Assembly: GCA_026390435.1 (NCBI GenBank)
Contig: JAPLFY010000113.1
Span: 58,717 to 122,716, forward strand
DNA from: Pseudomonadota bacterium
GTDB taxonomy: Bacteria > Bdellovibrionota_B > Oligoflexia > Oligoflexales > CAIYRB01
Direction: 5' to 3'
DNA length: 64,000 bases
In this document: in pieces, positions 15,396 through 25,869 of the stretch
How positions within the stretch are numbered: the stretch's first letter is position 1
How the letters are laid out: each line of letters begins with the position of its first letter
Position numbers and translations under genes: made by a program
Notes under the pieces: model-generated
The model's input: the letters and a program-made list of their open reading frames with translations, nothing else
Database searches by the model: none
What the model was told of the DNA's origin: nothing

Positions 15396-17441
15396 ATGAG
15401 CCAAGTTACTACTCCGACAGCCACGTCAGTCACGTATTCGGCGATTAATGCCGCAAAACCGCCGCGCTTTGAATACTTAGCGAAAGTGTGGCACCGCCAA
15501 TTCTATTTTGCTGCGTTGGTATTTATAGCTCTCCTTCCCTTTGCGGCGGTATTAGCTTGGACTAGTGCCGCGGAATATACGTCAACAGTAGTTGCATTTT
15601 ATGACGACCGTGTAGGTATAGACTCGGTGCCGCGTGATGCCATGTTTCCTCGCTTTGGGCAGGTTTCCGAGTCGTTTAAGACACGACTATCCGATAGCGA
15701 CTTTCTCTGGCAAATTGCTCAGCAGATAGGTTTGCCTGCGCGTGTCGCAGCGCCCTCTTTTTGGTACACGTGGTTAGCTGCGAATGTGCCGCAGTTGAGT
15801 CATTTTCTGCCGCAATTTTCACAGCCTTCTGCTGTCGATGATCTACATCATCGTGAGCTGGTCACTCGAATGATTCGACAATCGATAGGTTCGATTGTCG
15901 ATGATCGCAAAAACACTTTATCGGTCACAGCCAAAGCCAAAGATCCCGTACAGGCACGTCAGTTAGCTGATGCTGCAATGGAATTATTTATCCAGAGCCA
16001 ATTGCGTTTTGAGGCCGAGTCCTACCGGCGTCAACACGAGTTATTTGCTAGTTACCTCCATGATGTAGCAAGAACCGAAGATGCTGAAAGGCGCATGATT
16101 GGTGATAAAAAAATCTCTGAAAATGCTGCGGCGCGGACGGAACAAGATGTTCTGAAGGATCAAGAAGCTGATATCATCGATAAAATTCAATTAGCAAAGT
16201 CGGAAATCGACCAAGAGAAATCTAGAGTTGCATCTTCACGAAGCGCGATCGAGTCGGAGTTGGCACGTCTCATAACTAGGCTACAGCCATCACACCCGGA
16301 TGTCGTCGCAAAGCAAGAAGAGCTGCGTAGTCTTAGTGGAAGTCTTGATGATCGGGCACTCAGGTCTCGCTTGAGTGGCTTGCGTCAGCAGTTGACCGAG
16401 ATCCGAAGCTCCCAGCGCAAACTCGGGATGAAAGTGGAAATAGGGGAGGGGCGCGAGGATGCCCTAGGCTTGCGCGGGGGAGTCTTCATTCCAAACTTGT
16501 CAGATCGAGTCAACGAGCTAAATCTTCAAGAGATAGATGCATCGAGGCAGGCAGAGTCGCCGGCATTGCGAACACGTCTGCGAACGATCATGCCAGCGAG
16601 CTATGATTTAACTCCCGAGAATCGGAAACTTCGCCAGTTGTTACTGACATTTCTATTAATCGCCCTAGTAGTTACGGCTACAGCAGCGGCTATTCGAGAG
16701 ATGATTTCTCCATTGGCTCGTGATCCTTGGCGAGTCGCCATGGTTACCGGAGTACCTGTGGTGGGCTACATCGACCTCAGTAAGTTTCAAAGTTATCCAT
16801 CAATCTCACCGCAACTGGCTGGTATTATGCGACGGGCGAAGGGCCGCAGTCACAGTGCTGCAAAGGGAGCTGATGCGACTCTCTTGGCATATCGTCAACT
16901 CGCCGGTGAAGTGAACCGAAATTGTAATGGGAAAATAGTACTGTTTGTAAATGCAGCAGAAAGCAGTATGGCCGCGCCTTTTTGCCTTAATTTTATGAAC
17001 GTGATTGCCGGAGAAACAGCGGGTTCTTTAGTGGTGTTCGATTGTAATCAGGAAAGATCGCTTGCTAGTGAGACGCAAGAGAATACTCCTTTAGGCCGAT
17101 TTGCCGATTTTTTAAGTGGCAAGGCAGTGTGGAAAGATATCCGCTTGGCACGGTCGCCAAATCGTGCGTTTGATCTGGTTCTTGCTGACGATAGGGTTGC
17201 GGGTCCGCTTTCATCAGATCAGCTAAATAGGTTTTTTTCCGCCCTGAGTAAAAGCTATACCAAAATCTTCGTCCGCGGCCACGAAGCGGATCAAATACTG
17301 GCAAATGTAAATCTAATATCTGAGGTGTCGGACTGCTTTGTGTGCGTTGACGGTACTAAGACAACTTATGAAGATTTACGTCGCATTTTGCGTGTCAGTG
17401 ATCCAGAGCGCCTACGTGGCATTATTATGATCGGAACCTAG
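15396..17441 (+). CDS. Wzc/GumC-like polysaccharide co-polymerase with degenerate kinase domain
   Basis: This is a 681-residue inner-membrane protein controlling polysaccharide chain length and export. The first membrane segment is at about residues 38-55. A large periplasmic coiled-coil region follows (AARTEQDVLKDQEADIID onward), with the GumC-type motif QPSHPDVVAKQEELRSL near 300, and the second membrane segment is at about 412-433. The cytoplasmic C-terminus aligns in layout with BY-kinase domains, but the Walker A site reads VNAAESSMAAP without GKS/T, Walker A' reads FDCNQERS, and there is no Tyr-rich tail. It therefore probably binds no ATP. It is the first gene of a tight operon, 4 bp before the ligase-like gene. 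Confidence 0.85.
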   Translation: MSQVTTPTATSVTYSAINAAKPPRFEYLAKVWHRQFYFAALVFIALLPFAAVLAWTSAAEYTSTVVAFYDDRVGIDSVPRDAMFPRFGQVSESFKTRLSDSDFLWQIAQQIGLPARVAAPSFWYTWLAANVPQLSHFLPQFSQPSAVDDLHHRELVTRMIRQSIGSIVDDRKNTLSVTAKAKDPVQARQLADAAMELFIQSQLRFEAESYRRQHELFASYLHDVARTEDAERRMIGDKKISENAAARTEQDVLKDQEADIIDKIQLAKSEIDQEKSRVASSRSAIESELARLITRLQPSHPDVVAKQEELRSLSGSLDDRALRSRLSGLRQQLTEIRSSQRKLGMKVEIGEGREDALGLRGGVFIPNLSDRVNELNLQEIDASRQAESPALRTRLRTIMPASYDLTPENRKLRQLLLTFLLIALVVTATAAAIREMISPLARDPWRVAMVTGVPVVGYIDLSKFQSYPSISPQLAGIMRRAKGRSHSAAKGADATLLAYRQLAGEVNRNCNGKIVLFVNAAESSMAAPFCLNFMNVIAGETAGSLVVFDCNQERSLASETQENTPLGRFADFLSGKAVWKDIRLARSPNRAFDLVLADDRVAGPLSSDQLNRFFSALSKSYTKIFVRGHEADQILANVNLISEVSDCFVCVDGTKTTYEDLRRILRVSDPERLRGIIMIGT

Positions 17442-17445
17442 TAAG

Positions 17446-18936
17446 ATGTTGAAGATTCGCAATGAGATTGCGCTAGTGATTCTGGCAATCCTTGCGGGAT
17501 TCCTTTGTATGTTGCAGTACACCTTGAACGCTGGCGCCTTAGCGCAGACTTTACTCCCTCTAATTGCACTGGCAGCGTTCTACGCCTTTCCAATTGTCAT
17601 AGATATGAGCTTGTTCAAAGTAGTTGCCGCGTTCGCGTTTCTTGTGGTGCTGTTAGATGAGTCCTACAATTTACCGTTTTACGAGGGTAATCCGCCTAGC
17701 GAGATGCTGGGCCCCCTACTTTTTGATCGTTTACATGTGCTGCTTGGGATTCCGGGCTGGCACTTTACTGGATTCGAAGTCATTAGTTTAATGTTGGTAG
17801 GCGTGAGTTTATTGCACCGAAGATTCACGTCTAAGCCACAGAATGCGCTGACTTCAGATAAATTGATCCCATGGATGATCCTATCTTTGCCGTGTGCCGC
17901 ATTATTTGCGGTGTTCTATGGAATGTTGCGCGGCAATGATTTCGGGATCGCAATGACCCAAAATCGCTTCCTTCCAGTGCTAGGCTGTTGGTTGTATTTG
18001 GGCTATGCGAGCTACAAATGTCCAGAGCATGCGGAAAATATTTTTTTAATTCTAACTGTTGCGACCGTCCTCAAATGCATTGAGGCTTGGTATGTGTTTA
18101 TTTTTGATTTTAATTTGCATCTCGGAAGCCGAGAGTATCTTATTGATCATGTGGCTTCCGAAGCTATCGCAATGTCGATGCTTTATGTGGCGTATGTTTG
18201 GTGGCATCGGAGGCAGCATATATTGCACGATATTGCTGCATTTCTTCTCATTGCTGTTATGATTGGGCCATACCTAATAAATTTACGTAGAACTTCCTTC
18301 CTTGGCCTCGGTCTTACACTGATGATGCTGCCATTAATTTATCCAATGTCGGTACGAATGCGTCATATTACGGGCGCAGCGCTTCTGGCAGGAATCGCTG
18401 CCTTGCTGGTCATTGTAACCTGGAATTTACCGCCGCCATTGGGCGCTATTTCAGCGCCGATAAAACGCTTCACCAGTCCACCGCCTCCCGGTGAGTTCGA
18501 TTATCGTGATGTAGAAAATTACAATAATTACAGATCTATTATGAATGCTCCGATTCAAGGCCGTGGATTTGGTGTAACGCTAGCGCGTTACATTCCTCTA
18601 CTCGATATATCAACAGTTTATCCGCTGTACGAAACCGTTCCCCATAATAATGTGCTTTTTATTTGGGCAAACGGTGGGCCCATAGCTATGGCTGCATTCG
18701 CGGCAACGGTGGCTTTTTCCTTTGCTGTCTGCCTTCGGCTAAGTCGTGAGGCAAGAAGTCCGGGGGCGCGCCTTCTGGGCTTTCTCGGGTGGGGGATGGT
18801 GCTTAGATGGCTAGTATATTGTTGGGCGGACCTTGGACTGGCGTTTTTTAGATTGCCAGCGGTGCTTGGACTAATCGTGGGAATGGCAGTGAAAGCACTC
18901 GCTCACGAACGGAAGGGAGCAATGAATGGAAGTTAA
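17446..18936 (+). CDS. O-antigen ligase/polymerase-like membrane protein (Wzy_C type)
   Basis: This is a 496-residue integral membrane protein with about eleven hydrophobic segments. The large loop (about 345-400) carries NNYRSIMNAPIQGRGFGV followed by VPHNNVLFIWANGG; the His-Asn pair and surrounding pattern are the hallmark of the WaaL/Wzy/ExoQ superfamily, which polymerises or ligates undecaprenyl-linked glycans at the periplasmic face. It lies between the Wzc-like and Wza-like genes, so it most likely polymerises the sugar exported by this system. Its stop overlaps the next start by 11 bp. Confidence 0.85.
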   Translation: MLKIRNEIALVILAILAGFLCMLQYTLNAGALAQTLLPLIALAAFYAFPIVIDMSLFKVVAAFAFLVVLLDESYNLPFYEGNPPSEMLGPLLFDRLHVLLGIPGWHFTGFEVISLMLVGVSLLHRRFTSKPQNALTSDKLIPWMILSLPCAALFAVFYGMLRGNDFGIAMTQNRFLPVLGCWLYLGYASYKCPEHAENIFLILTVATVLKCIEAWYVFIFDFNLHLGSREYLIDHVASEAIAMSMLYVAYVWWHRRQHILHDIAAFLLIAVMIGPYLINLRRTSFLGLGLTLMMLPLIYPMSVRMRHITGAALLAGIAALLVIVTWNLPPPLGAISAPIKRFTSPPPPGEFDYRDVENYNNYRSIMNAPIQGRGFGVTLARYIPLLDISTVYPLYETVPHNNVLFIWANGGPIAMAAFAATVAFSFAVCLRLSREARSPGARLLGFLGWGMVLRWLVYCWADLGLAFFRLPAVLGLIVGMAVKALAHERKGAMNGS

Positions 18937-19558
18937 TACAGGGCAGGGAATTGGTAAAACATTATCTACGGCAATACGCTGTCTTCTAATATCAGCCGTA
19001 GTGACTGGTTGTGCAGCGGCAGTGCCGGCGCAGGATTTGACGCGTGCAGTGTCAGGTGCCACTTTCAATAGGATTGGTGACTATGTCCTCAGTGCAAACG
19101 ATCAGATTAACGTGAAGGTCTTTGGTCAAGACAACCTAACAGGGACTTTCACCGTGTCTCCTACGGGGAGTCTGACATTTCCTTTAGTTGGATTTGTGTC
19201 TGCGGCCGGTCGAACCAGCATGCAGTTAACGGAGTCTTTGCAGAAAGCCCTGCGTCCTTACGTGAAAAATCCGATTATCACGGTGTCTGTTGCTGGCCGT
19301 GATAGCTATCAAGTTTATTTTTCTGGTGAGATCGGGCGCCCGGGAGAAATTAATCTTCAGCGTAGTACCACTCTGCTACAAGGTCTTGCCATGGCCGGTG
19401 GGCTTACACGTTTTGCGAGTGGTCGGATTGTCCTGCTGAGACAAAACCAGTCAGGTGTCATGTCCCGTTATTCCACTACTTTTTACAAATTGCTGAGCGG
19501 TAAAGATCAGTTGGATCGTTTCCCGCTAGAGCGCGGTGATTTTATTCATGCGGAATGA
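18926..19558 (+). CDS. Wza-like polysaccharide export lipoprotein
   Basis: This is a 210-residue protein with a signal peptide and lipobox VTGC. The Poly_export domain begins at YVLSANDQINVKVFGQDNLTGTFTVSPTG and is followed by one SLBB-type beta-grasp segment (YQVYFSGEIGRPGEINLQRSTTLLQGLAMAGG). Such proteins form or gate the periplasmic/outer-membrane channel for exopolysaccharide. It is shorter than E. coli Wza and lacks the C-terminal amphipathic pore helix, resembling short GumB-like exporters. GGGAG lies 6 nt upstream of the ATG, inside the previous gene's end. Confidence 0.9.
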   Translation: MEVNTGQGIGKTLSTAIRCLLISAVVTGCAAAVPAQDLTRAVSGATFNRIGDYVLSANDQINVKVFGQDNLTGTFTVSPTGSLTFPLVGFVSAAGRTSMQLTESLQKALRPYVKNPIITVSVAGRDSYQVYFSGEIGRPGEINLQRSTTLLQGLAMAGGLTRFASGRIVLLRQNQSGVMSRYSTTFYKLLSGKDQLDRFPLERGDFIHAE

Positions 19559-19764
19559 TGGAGTGGCTACGAAATCATATGAGTAAAATAGTTTCGTTAA
19601 TAATTTTAGGGCATATCATTGGGGCCGGGTGGGTCTTGGGTTCTCGACCTAACTTTTTCAACCACCGCGTCTTTGTTGGTGTCTGGGTCTATTTTATTTT
19701 GGCGTTTATAGCTATGGCATACGGCCTACGTTTGGTTCCGGAGTGGATTGAGCCGAGGCTTTAA
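19555..19764 (+). CDS. Small two-TM membrane protein
   Basis: This is a 69-residue product with two hydrophobic segments (KIVSLIILGHIIGAGWVLG and FVGVWVYFILAFIAMAYGL) and a short charged tail. The ATG overlaps the Wza-like stop (ATGATG), and it ends 6 bp before the next gene, so it is translationally embedded in the operon. It is probably an accessory subunit of the polysaccharide apparatus. No family is recognised. Confidence 0.72.
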   Translation: MMEWLRNHMSKIVSLIILGHIIGAGWVLGSRPNFFNHRVFVGVWVYFILAFIAMAYGLRLVPEWIEPRL

Positions 19765-19770
19765 TTACCT

Positions 19771-21699
19771 ATGCCATCAATTAATACATCGATGATTTTT
19801 GCGTTTCTGATCTTGATGATCGGAATCTTCATAGCATTTTGCTCGATCGTCGGTAACGACTTTGTGAACTGGGATGATGCTTATAATTTTACGAATAACT
19901 ATGCGTTCCGTGGCTTGGGGTGGGAGCAGATTAAATGGGCTTTTACTGCTCGACATTTGGGAGTGTTTCAACCATTAGCTTGGCTACTTATAGAGATTGA
20001 ACACAGTCTTTTTGGACTCGATCCGAGTGGCTATCATGCAGTCAGTTTGCTCTTGCACAGTCTTAATAGTGCTTTGCTTTTTGTGATCTTGGGTCGATTT
20101 TGGTTGCCGCCGGATCGCGTGAGACGCTCGTTAGGTGAGTGGTTATCTTTGACTGCGCTAGTCGGCTTTTTTGCATGGCACCCTTTGCGCGTAGAGGTCG
20201 TTGCCTGGGTATCCTGTCAGCCATATCTGCTGTGTGCCTGGTTTGTATTACTTGCAGTTTGGTTTTATCTGCTCTCCTTTGGCCGTCCATCGGACAGTAG
20301 GCTTATCAGTGATAATAATTTTAAATTGTCTGTTTTTTTCTTTTTTGCAGCTTGCTTAAGCAAAGCAACCGCAGCATTTTTGCCGATTTTGTTGATCGGT
20401 TGTGATGTGCTTCAGGCTAAGTGCTCGGGTCATAGGTTGGCCCTAGGTCGCATTTTGAGGCGGCAGTTGCCTTTTTTCGGTTTGAGTTTGTTGACCTCTT
20501 TGGTGGCTGTATGGGCCCGTGCTGAGATCCATCAAAGTCCGTTCGTTGAACGTTTGGGATTATCGACGCGACTTTTTCACAGCATCTATGCTCTCTCTAT
20601 TTACTTGACGAAGACTTTTTTGCCCTATCAGATATCTAATTATTATGCGCGGCCAAATAGTTTTGGTTTTATCGATGCCCTTATTGTTGCCTTACCACTG
20701 CTGGTTGCTGCTTTAGTTGCATGGTTTTGGCGTCGTTATCTTTGGGCTGTAGTAGCTTGTTTCGTTTGTTTTGCGGCCTTGGCAGCAAATCTTGGCATCG
20801 TACAGATTGGCTCGACAGTCGCTTCCGACCGCTACACTTACATGGCTACCTTAGCTGTGATTATTATAGTGGCGGTCGGGACTGGGCAGCCTGTCTTCGA
20901 GCGCTGGTCGGCGGGGCTTAAAATTTTTTGCCGGGTAGTCGTTATCTTAATACTGACTTCCACTGTGCTAGTTACCAAGAATCAGTGCAAGGTTTGGTCT
21001 AATTCATTAACGCTCTGGCAAGATGCTCTGGCGAAGGGGGCAGATCGCTCTGAAGATGTTCATAATAATTTGGGACTAGCATACCTTGACGCTCAGAATC
21101 TGATTAAAGCTGAGTCAGAGTTTCGTCTGGCGATTGATCTCAGTCCGCGCTACGGTTTGGCTCAGACAAATCTTGGTATTACGCTCACAAAACGGGGCGA
21201 AATTGCTGCTGCGCGGGAATGGTTTTGGCGAGCAATTGATTTAGATGCCCAGAGCGTCGAAGCATTGAATGGGTATGCTTATGCAAATTATCTTTTGGGT
21301 GATTTGAAAAAGGCGGATGAATATAATCAAAAAGCCTTATTATTGCATCCTGACGATCCGAGTAATTTAGAATTACGGGCGCAGATCGCGGGTGTCACTG
21401 GCCGGCTAGATGCCGCGTTTGAAGCGATAAATAAGGCGCTGTCGCTAACCCCGAAAAATGCGTCAGTTCTTAATACTCTTGGAGCAATTCGGTATATGCG
21501 CGGTGATATTTTAGGATCAATCGTTGCATATAAAGAGGCTCTGCACTTGCGGCCGATCTTCAAAGAAGCGCAACTAAACCTTGCGGATGCATTTCTTGCA
21601 GCCGGGGATAAATCATCAGCCGCAGCACAGTACCAAATGGTACTGGCTCAAGATGCCGGAAATGAGAAAGCCCAGGCTGGATTGCAGAAGTCGCGCTAA
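19771..21699 (+). CDS. TMTC-like GT-C membrane protein with C-terminal TPRs
   Basis: This is a 642-residue protein. The first about 410 residues hold some ten membrane segments. The first periplasmic loop has VNWDDAYNFTNNYAFRGL, matching the Asp-Asp motif of GT-C glycosyltransferases and of the eukaryotic TMTC O-mannosyltransferases. The last about 220 residues form five or six tetratricopeptide repeats (EDVHNNLGLAYLDAQNLIKAE; SPRYGLAQTNLGITLTKRGE; NASVLNTLGAIRYMRGD). It could glycosylate a protein or lipid, or modify the exported polysaccharide. Its operon position links it to the Wza/Wzc/Wzy genes; the substrate is unknown. Confidence 0.85.
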   Translation: MPSINTSMIFAFLILMIGIFIAFCSIVGNDFVNWDDAYNFTNNYAFRGLGWEQIKWAFTARHLGVFQPLAWLLIEIEHSLFGLDPSGYHAVSLLLHSLNSALLFVILGRFWLPPDRVRRSLGEWLSLTALVGFFAWHPLRVEVVAWVSCQPYLLCAWFVLLAVWFYLLSFGRPSDSRLISDNNFKLSVFFFFAACLSKATAAFLPILLIGCDVLQAKCSGHRLALGRILRRQLPFFGLSLLTSLVAVWARAEIHQSPFVERLGLSTRLFHSIYALSIYLTKTFLPYQISNYYARPNSFGFIDALIVALPLLVAALVAWFWRRYLWAVVACFVCFAALAANLGIVQIGSTVASDRYTYMATLAVIIIVAVGTGQPVFERWSAGLKIFCRVVVILILTSTVLVTKNQCKVWSNSLTLWQDALAKGADRSEDVHNNLGLAYLDAQNLIKAESEFRLAIDLSPRYGLAQTNLGITLTKRGEIAAAREWFWRAIDLDAQSVEALNGYAYANYLLGDLKKADEYNQKALLLHPDDPSNLELRAQIAGVTGRLDAAFEAINKALSLTPKNASVLNTLGAIRYMRGDILGSIVAYKEALHLRPIFKEAQLNLADAFLAAGDKSSAAAQYQMVLAQDAGNEKAQAGLQKSR

Positions 21700-21921
21700 A
21701 AAAATTCGGGCCGAGCCTAGGTGAGGCGGGGGGATTAGCAGTAGGAATATCTTGGTGAATTACGAGATCAACGGCGATCTTAGCTTCGGATGAATTAGTC
21801 GCTGTTACTTTGTAAGATTTATGTCTCGGATTCTTATTGTCACTCCCATGCCACTCCGAGTAACGATAGCAGCACGAGGCCAGCGTTTTGTGGCTAAAAA
21901 ATAAATTGTTGGAGGGGAGCG

Positions 21922-22455
21922 ATGAAAGGATTTATTTTTTCTGTGTTTGCGGTTTTGACTCTGAATGCTACCGCTGCTCAGGCAGAGATTTTTCCCAGTG
22001 TAGTGAAGTCTCTTGATTTGAATAGTTACGCAGGGAAGTGGTATCAGGTGGCGTCTACCAATCCATTTTTTCAAAAGGATTGTGTCTGCGCGACGGCGAC
22101 TTATACCCTACAAGCAGACGGGAATATTAATGTTGTAAACGCCTGCCGTAAAGGTGCGGTAGACGGCGAGTTGAGCCTCGTTGAAGGCGTCACCTATCCG
22201 ACCAATAAGGTTGGCAAACTGAATGTGGTGTTTGGTGGCGTAAGGCTTCCGTTTTCGAATTACTGGGTTATCGAGGTAGCTGAAGATTACTCATATGCTG
22301 TGGTTTCGTCTCCGCTTCGGACGCCGATCTGGGTGCTGTCGCGTACACCATCGTTGCCTAACGAAACGCTAGCAGGAATTTATAGCCGTCTCGAGGCGAC
22401 TGGGTTCCCAATAGGGTCGATTGAGCCAACATTGCAAGAAGGCTGCGTCGATTAG
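21922..22455 (+). CDS. Blc-type bacterial lipocalin
   Basis: This is a 177-residue secreted lipocalin. The signal peptide ends in AAQAE, without a Cys at the cleavage site, so unlike E. coli Blc it is probably periplasmic and soluble. The GxW motif is YAGKWYQVAST; the second and third family motifs are NYWVIEVAEDYSYAVVSSP and WVLSRTPSLP. Two Cys pairs (CVC, C-terminal C) could form disulfides. The family binds lysophospholipids or other lipids. GGAGGGGAG precedes the ATG. It converges with the SDR gene, leaving only 3 bp between the stops. Confidence 0.93.
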   Translation: MKGFIFSVFAVLTLNATAAQAEIFPSVVKSLDLNSYAGKWYQVASTNPFFQKDCVCATATYTLQADGNINVVNACRKGAVDGELSLVEGVTYPTNKVGKLNVVFGGVRLPFSNYWVIEVAEDYSYAVVSSPLRTPIWVLSRTPSLPNETLAGIYSRLEATGFPIGSIEPTLQEGCVD

Positions 22456-22458
22456 TTA

Positions 22459-23235
22459 TCAGTCACCATAACCGTTGACGGTGAATCCGCCGTCAACGGC
22501 CAAACATTGACCAGTGACATAGGATGCTGCTGGCATGCAAAAAAAGGCGACTGCCGCTGCGACTTCGTCGGGTGTGCCGATGCGGCGCATCGGGGTCCTA
22601 GCAAGGATCTGGCTCAATTCTGTTGGTTTATTTAATATCGGCCGGGCCAGGGGCGTATCGATATACCATGGGGCCACGGCGTTTACCCTGATGCCGCTGC
22701 TCGCCCACTCGATGGCGAGATTTTTTGTCATTTGAATCATAGCGGCCTTCGTCATCGCATAGGGCACCCCGGTACGTAGGGCGGTGATTCCAGCTACTGA
22801 TGATATATTGATCAGCGAAGCGTTCGATGCTGTCGATAATTCTTGATAAAAAAGTCTGCTGAGCGAAAAAGCACTTTCTAAATTTGTCGAAAAGATTGCA
22901 GCGATTTCTTGATCGGTGTAATCCACGGCTCGTTTGCGAATGTTGGTGCCGACATTATTTACGAGGATGCTAATTGAGCCTAGTTGTGACTTTGCAGTGT
23001 TTAGGATTCGGTTGCGATCTTCAGTTAGGCATACGTCCGCGCTCAGGCAATCGATCTTTAGATTGCTTTGGCTCGCTTCAGTTTTAAGACTTTTTAAGTT
23101 GGCGGGGTCTCGTGCCACAGCGAGCACGTGAGCGCCTAGACGGGCGAGCTCTAAGGCTACTGCCCGTCCGATTCCTTTACTAGCACCCGTGACTACCGCG
23201 GTACTCCCATCAAGTTGCCAGCGGTTCGAACTCAC
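22459..23235 (-). CDS. Short-chain dehydrogenase/reductase (tropinone reductase-like)
   Basis: This is a 258-residue classical SDR. The cofactor loop is [20 protein letters not shown] marks the central strand, and the catalytic set is Ser in INISSVAG, Tyr and Lys in YAMTKAAM. The C-terminal [13 protein letters not shown] is typical of the FabG/tropinone-reductase branch. Arg after the first strand (ARDPANL) suggests NADP(H). The substrate cannot be predicted. A perfect 10-bp inverted repeat (22472-22481 and 22490-22499) lies inside its 3' end and may form an RNA stem near the convergent junction. Confidence 0.92.
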   Translation of the reverse strand: MSSNRWQLDGSTAVVTGASKGIGRAVALELARLGAHVLAVARDPANLKSLKTEASQSNLKIDCLSADVCLTEDRNRILNTAKSQLGSISILVNNVGTNIRKRAVDYTDQEIAAIFSTNLESAFSLSRLFYQELSTASNASLINISSVAGITALRTGVPYAMTKAAMIQMTKNLAIEWASSGIRVNAVAPWYIDTPLARPILNKPTELSQILARTPMRRIGTPDEVAAAVAFFCMPAASYVTGQCLAVDGGFTVNGYGD

Positions 23236-23277
23236 GTCGATACTCCCTGCTAGGAAGGTAGCTATATATGTGCTGAA

Positions 23278-23412
23278 TTATTTCTTTGGCTTGCCACTAT
23301 TATTTGCTGACTTTGCATCTTTCGCTGCTTGCGCTTGCTTAGCAGCGCTCTGTTTGTTGTCTACCTTACGCTTTTCATCTTTGGCCTTCGATTTCGGATT
23401 TTTGTCGCCCAC
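23278..23412 (-). CDS. Small basic Lys/Ala-rich protein (44 aa)
   Basis: The product starts GDKNPKSKAKDEKRKVDNK and continues with Ala/Lys/Gln-rich sequence to GKPKK. The GTG start at 23412 is preferred because GAGGAGAG lies about 5 nt upstream; the longer frame to 23511 adds an unlikely leader. I recall small proteins with a GDKxPKSK start in many bacterial genomes, of unknown function, but cannot verify this here. The composition suggests a disordered, possibly nucleic-acid-associated peptide. Confidence 0.6.
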   Translation of the reverse strand: MGDKNPKSKAKDEKRKVDNKQSAAKQAQAAKDAKSANNSGKPKK

Positions 23413-23491
23413 GGAACTCTCCTCTAGCACTGCTGCTTGGTCAGTTTTGTCACTATTTAGAAACCTTGATACCACAATTAGGACTATTGAG

Positions 23492-23507
23492 GTTATAGGA
23501 CTATAAC
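23492..23507. promoter_or_regulatory. Inverted repeat upstream of the GroEL gene
   Basis: GTTATAG-GA-CTATAAC is a perfect 7-bp inverted repeat in the divergent gap between the small basic gene and the chaperonin gene. It does not match the CIRCE/HrcA operator. Confidence 0.3.
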
Positions 23508-23571
23508 TCATTACAACCTATTTGGAGGAATCCATCGAAAATTCGCATCCTTTTAGTCCATATTCTCATGA

Positions 23572-25278
<1,707 letters not shown>

Positions 25279-25325
25279 CGCTGAATTCAACTGAAATTCA
25301 TCTGAAATTGAACTTGAGTTGAAAT

Positions 25326-25376
25326 AGCGGCGGATTCTGCTCGATCCTCAAACATGGATCAGCGGCATTCGCCGCT
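25326..25376. terminator. Bidirectional stem-loop between convergent genes
   Basis: AGCGGCG (25326-25332) pairs with CGCCGCT (25370-25376), with an inner GATCC/GGATC stem. It lies between the convergent chaperonin and thioesterase genes. T-runs are weak, so termination is inferred from position. Confidence 0.45.
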
Positions 25377-25379
25377 TAC

Positions 25380-25838
25380 TTATTCCGGTAGGCCTAAAGC
25401 ATGTCGCAAGTATTTAGGAAGCGGTGTCGAGGTCATCTCTTTAACGTGAACTGAGACGAGCGTGGTCTCTGCACTAAAATAACAGCCAGGCACGCTGTCG
25501 ATTTCCAACCCAGCATCAATGATCGCTTTTGGGTCAGCTTTGGTGTCAAAGATCGCATGCCTGACGGCTAAGCTGCGTTTAGACCAGGAGATAAGCCTAC
25601 TTGCGACGAGGCAGTCTTGCATGCGCAAAGGCTTGCGAAATATATTGTCACAACGCACGACAGCCAGAGCATGATTATCATCGAACAGGGACTGCGTTGG
25701 GCACCCAGCTTCCGCCAGGGCTATATTCCGGGCGCGGTCGCAGAGTTTAATGTAGCTTGCATGGTACAGCACACCGCCAGCATCGAGCTCGTCGAAGTAG
25801 ACGGATAACTTGACCAAACTCGTGATGCCAATTTTCAT
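25380..25838 (-). CDS. Acyl-CoA thioesterase, YbgC/4HBT hot-dog family
   Basis: This is a 152-residue cytoplasmic hot-dog fold protein. The signature VYFDELDAGGVLYHASYIKLCDRAR carries the catalytic Asp and the His-Tyr context of the YbgC/4-hydroxybenzoyl-CoA thioesterase subfamily. YbgC proteins hydrolyse short- or long-chain acyl-CoA and often lie by tol-pal; no tol genes are near here. It is the last gene of a minus-strand group (ftsY, mtnC, galE, thioesterase), 31 bp after galE. Confidence 0.88.
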   Translation of the reverse strand: MKIGITSLVKLSVYFDELDAGGVLYHASYIKLCDRARNIALAEAGCPTQSLFDDNHALAVVRCDNIFRKPLRMQDCLVASRLISWSKRSLAVRHAIFDTKADPKAIIDAGLEIDSVPGCYFSAETTLVSVHVKEMTSTPLPKYLRHALGLPE

Positions 25839-25869
25839 GCGGTTACCTTACTCTTAGACTTCGTACAGC

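Noticed and set aside
14859..15404. A 181-codon minus-strand frame across the Gly-rich gene
   Set aside because: It is produced by the in-frame tandem repeats being open in several frames; it has a biased HDRLRDNR-type repeat, no ribosome-binding site, and the plus-strand product has a real signal peptide.
23420..23440. TAGCACTGC upstream of groEL as a CIRCE half-site
   Set aside because: No matching GAGTGCTAA arm lies at 9-nt spacing, so a CIRCE/HrcA operator is not supported.
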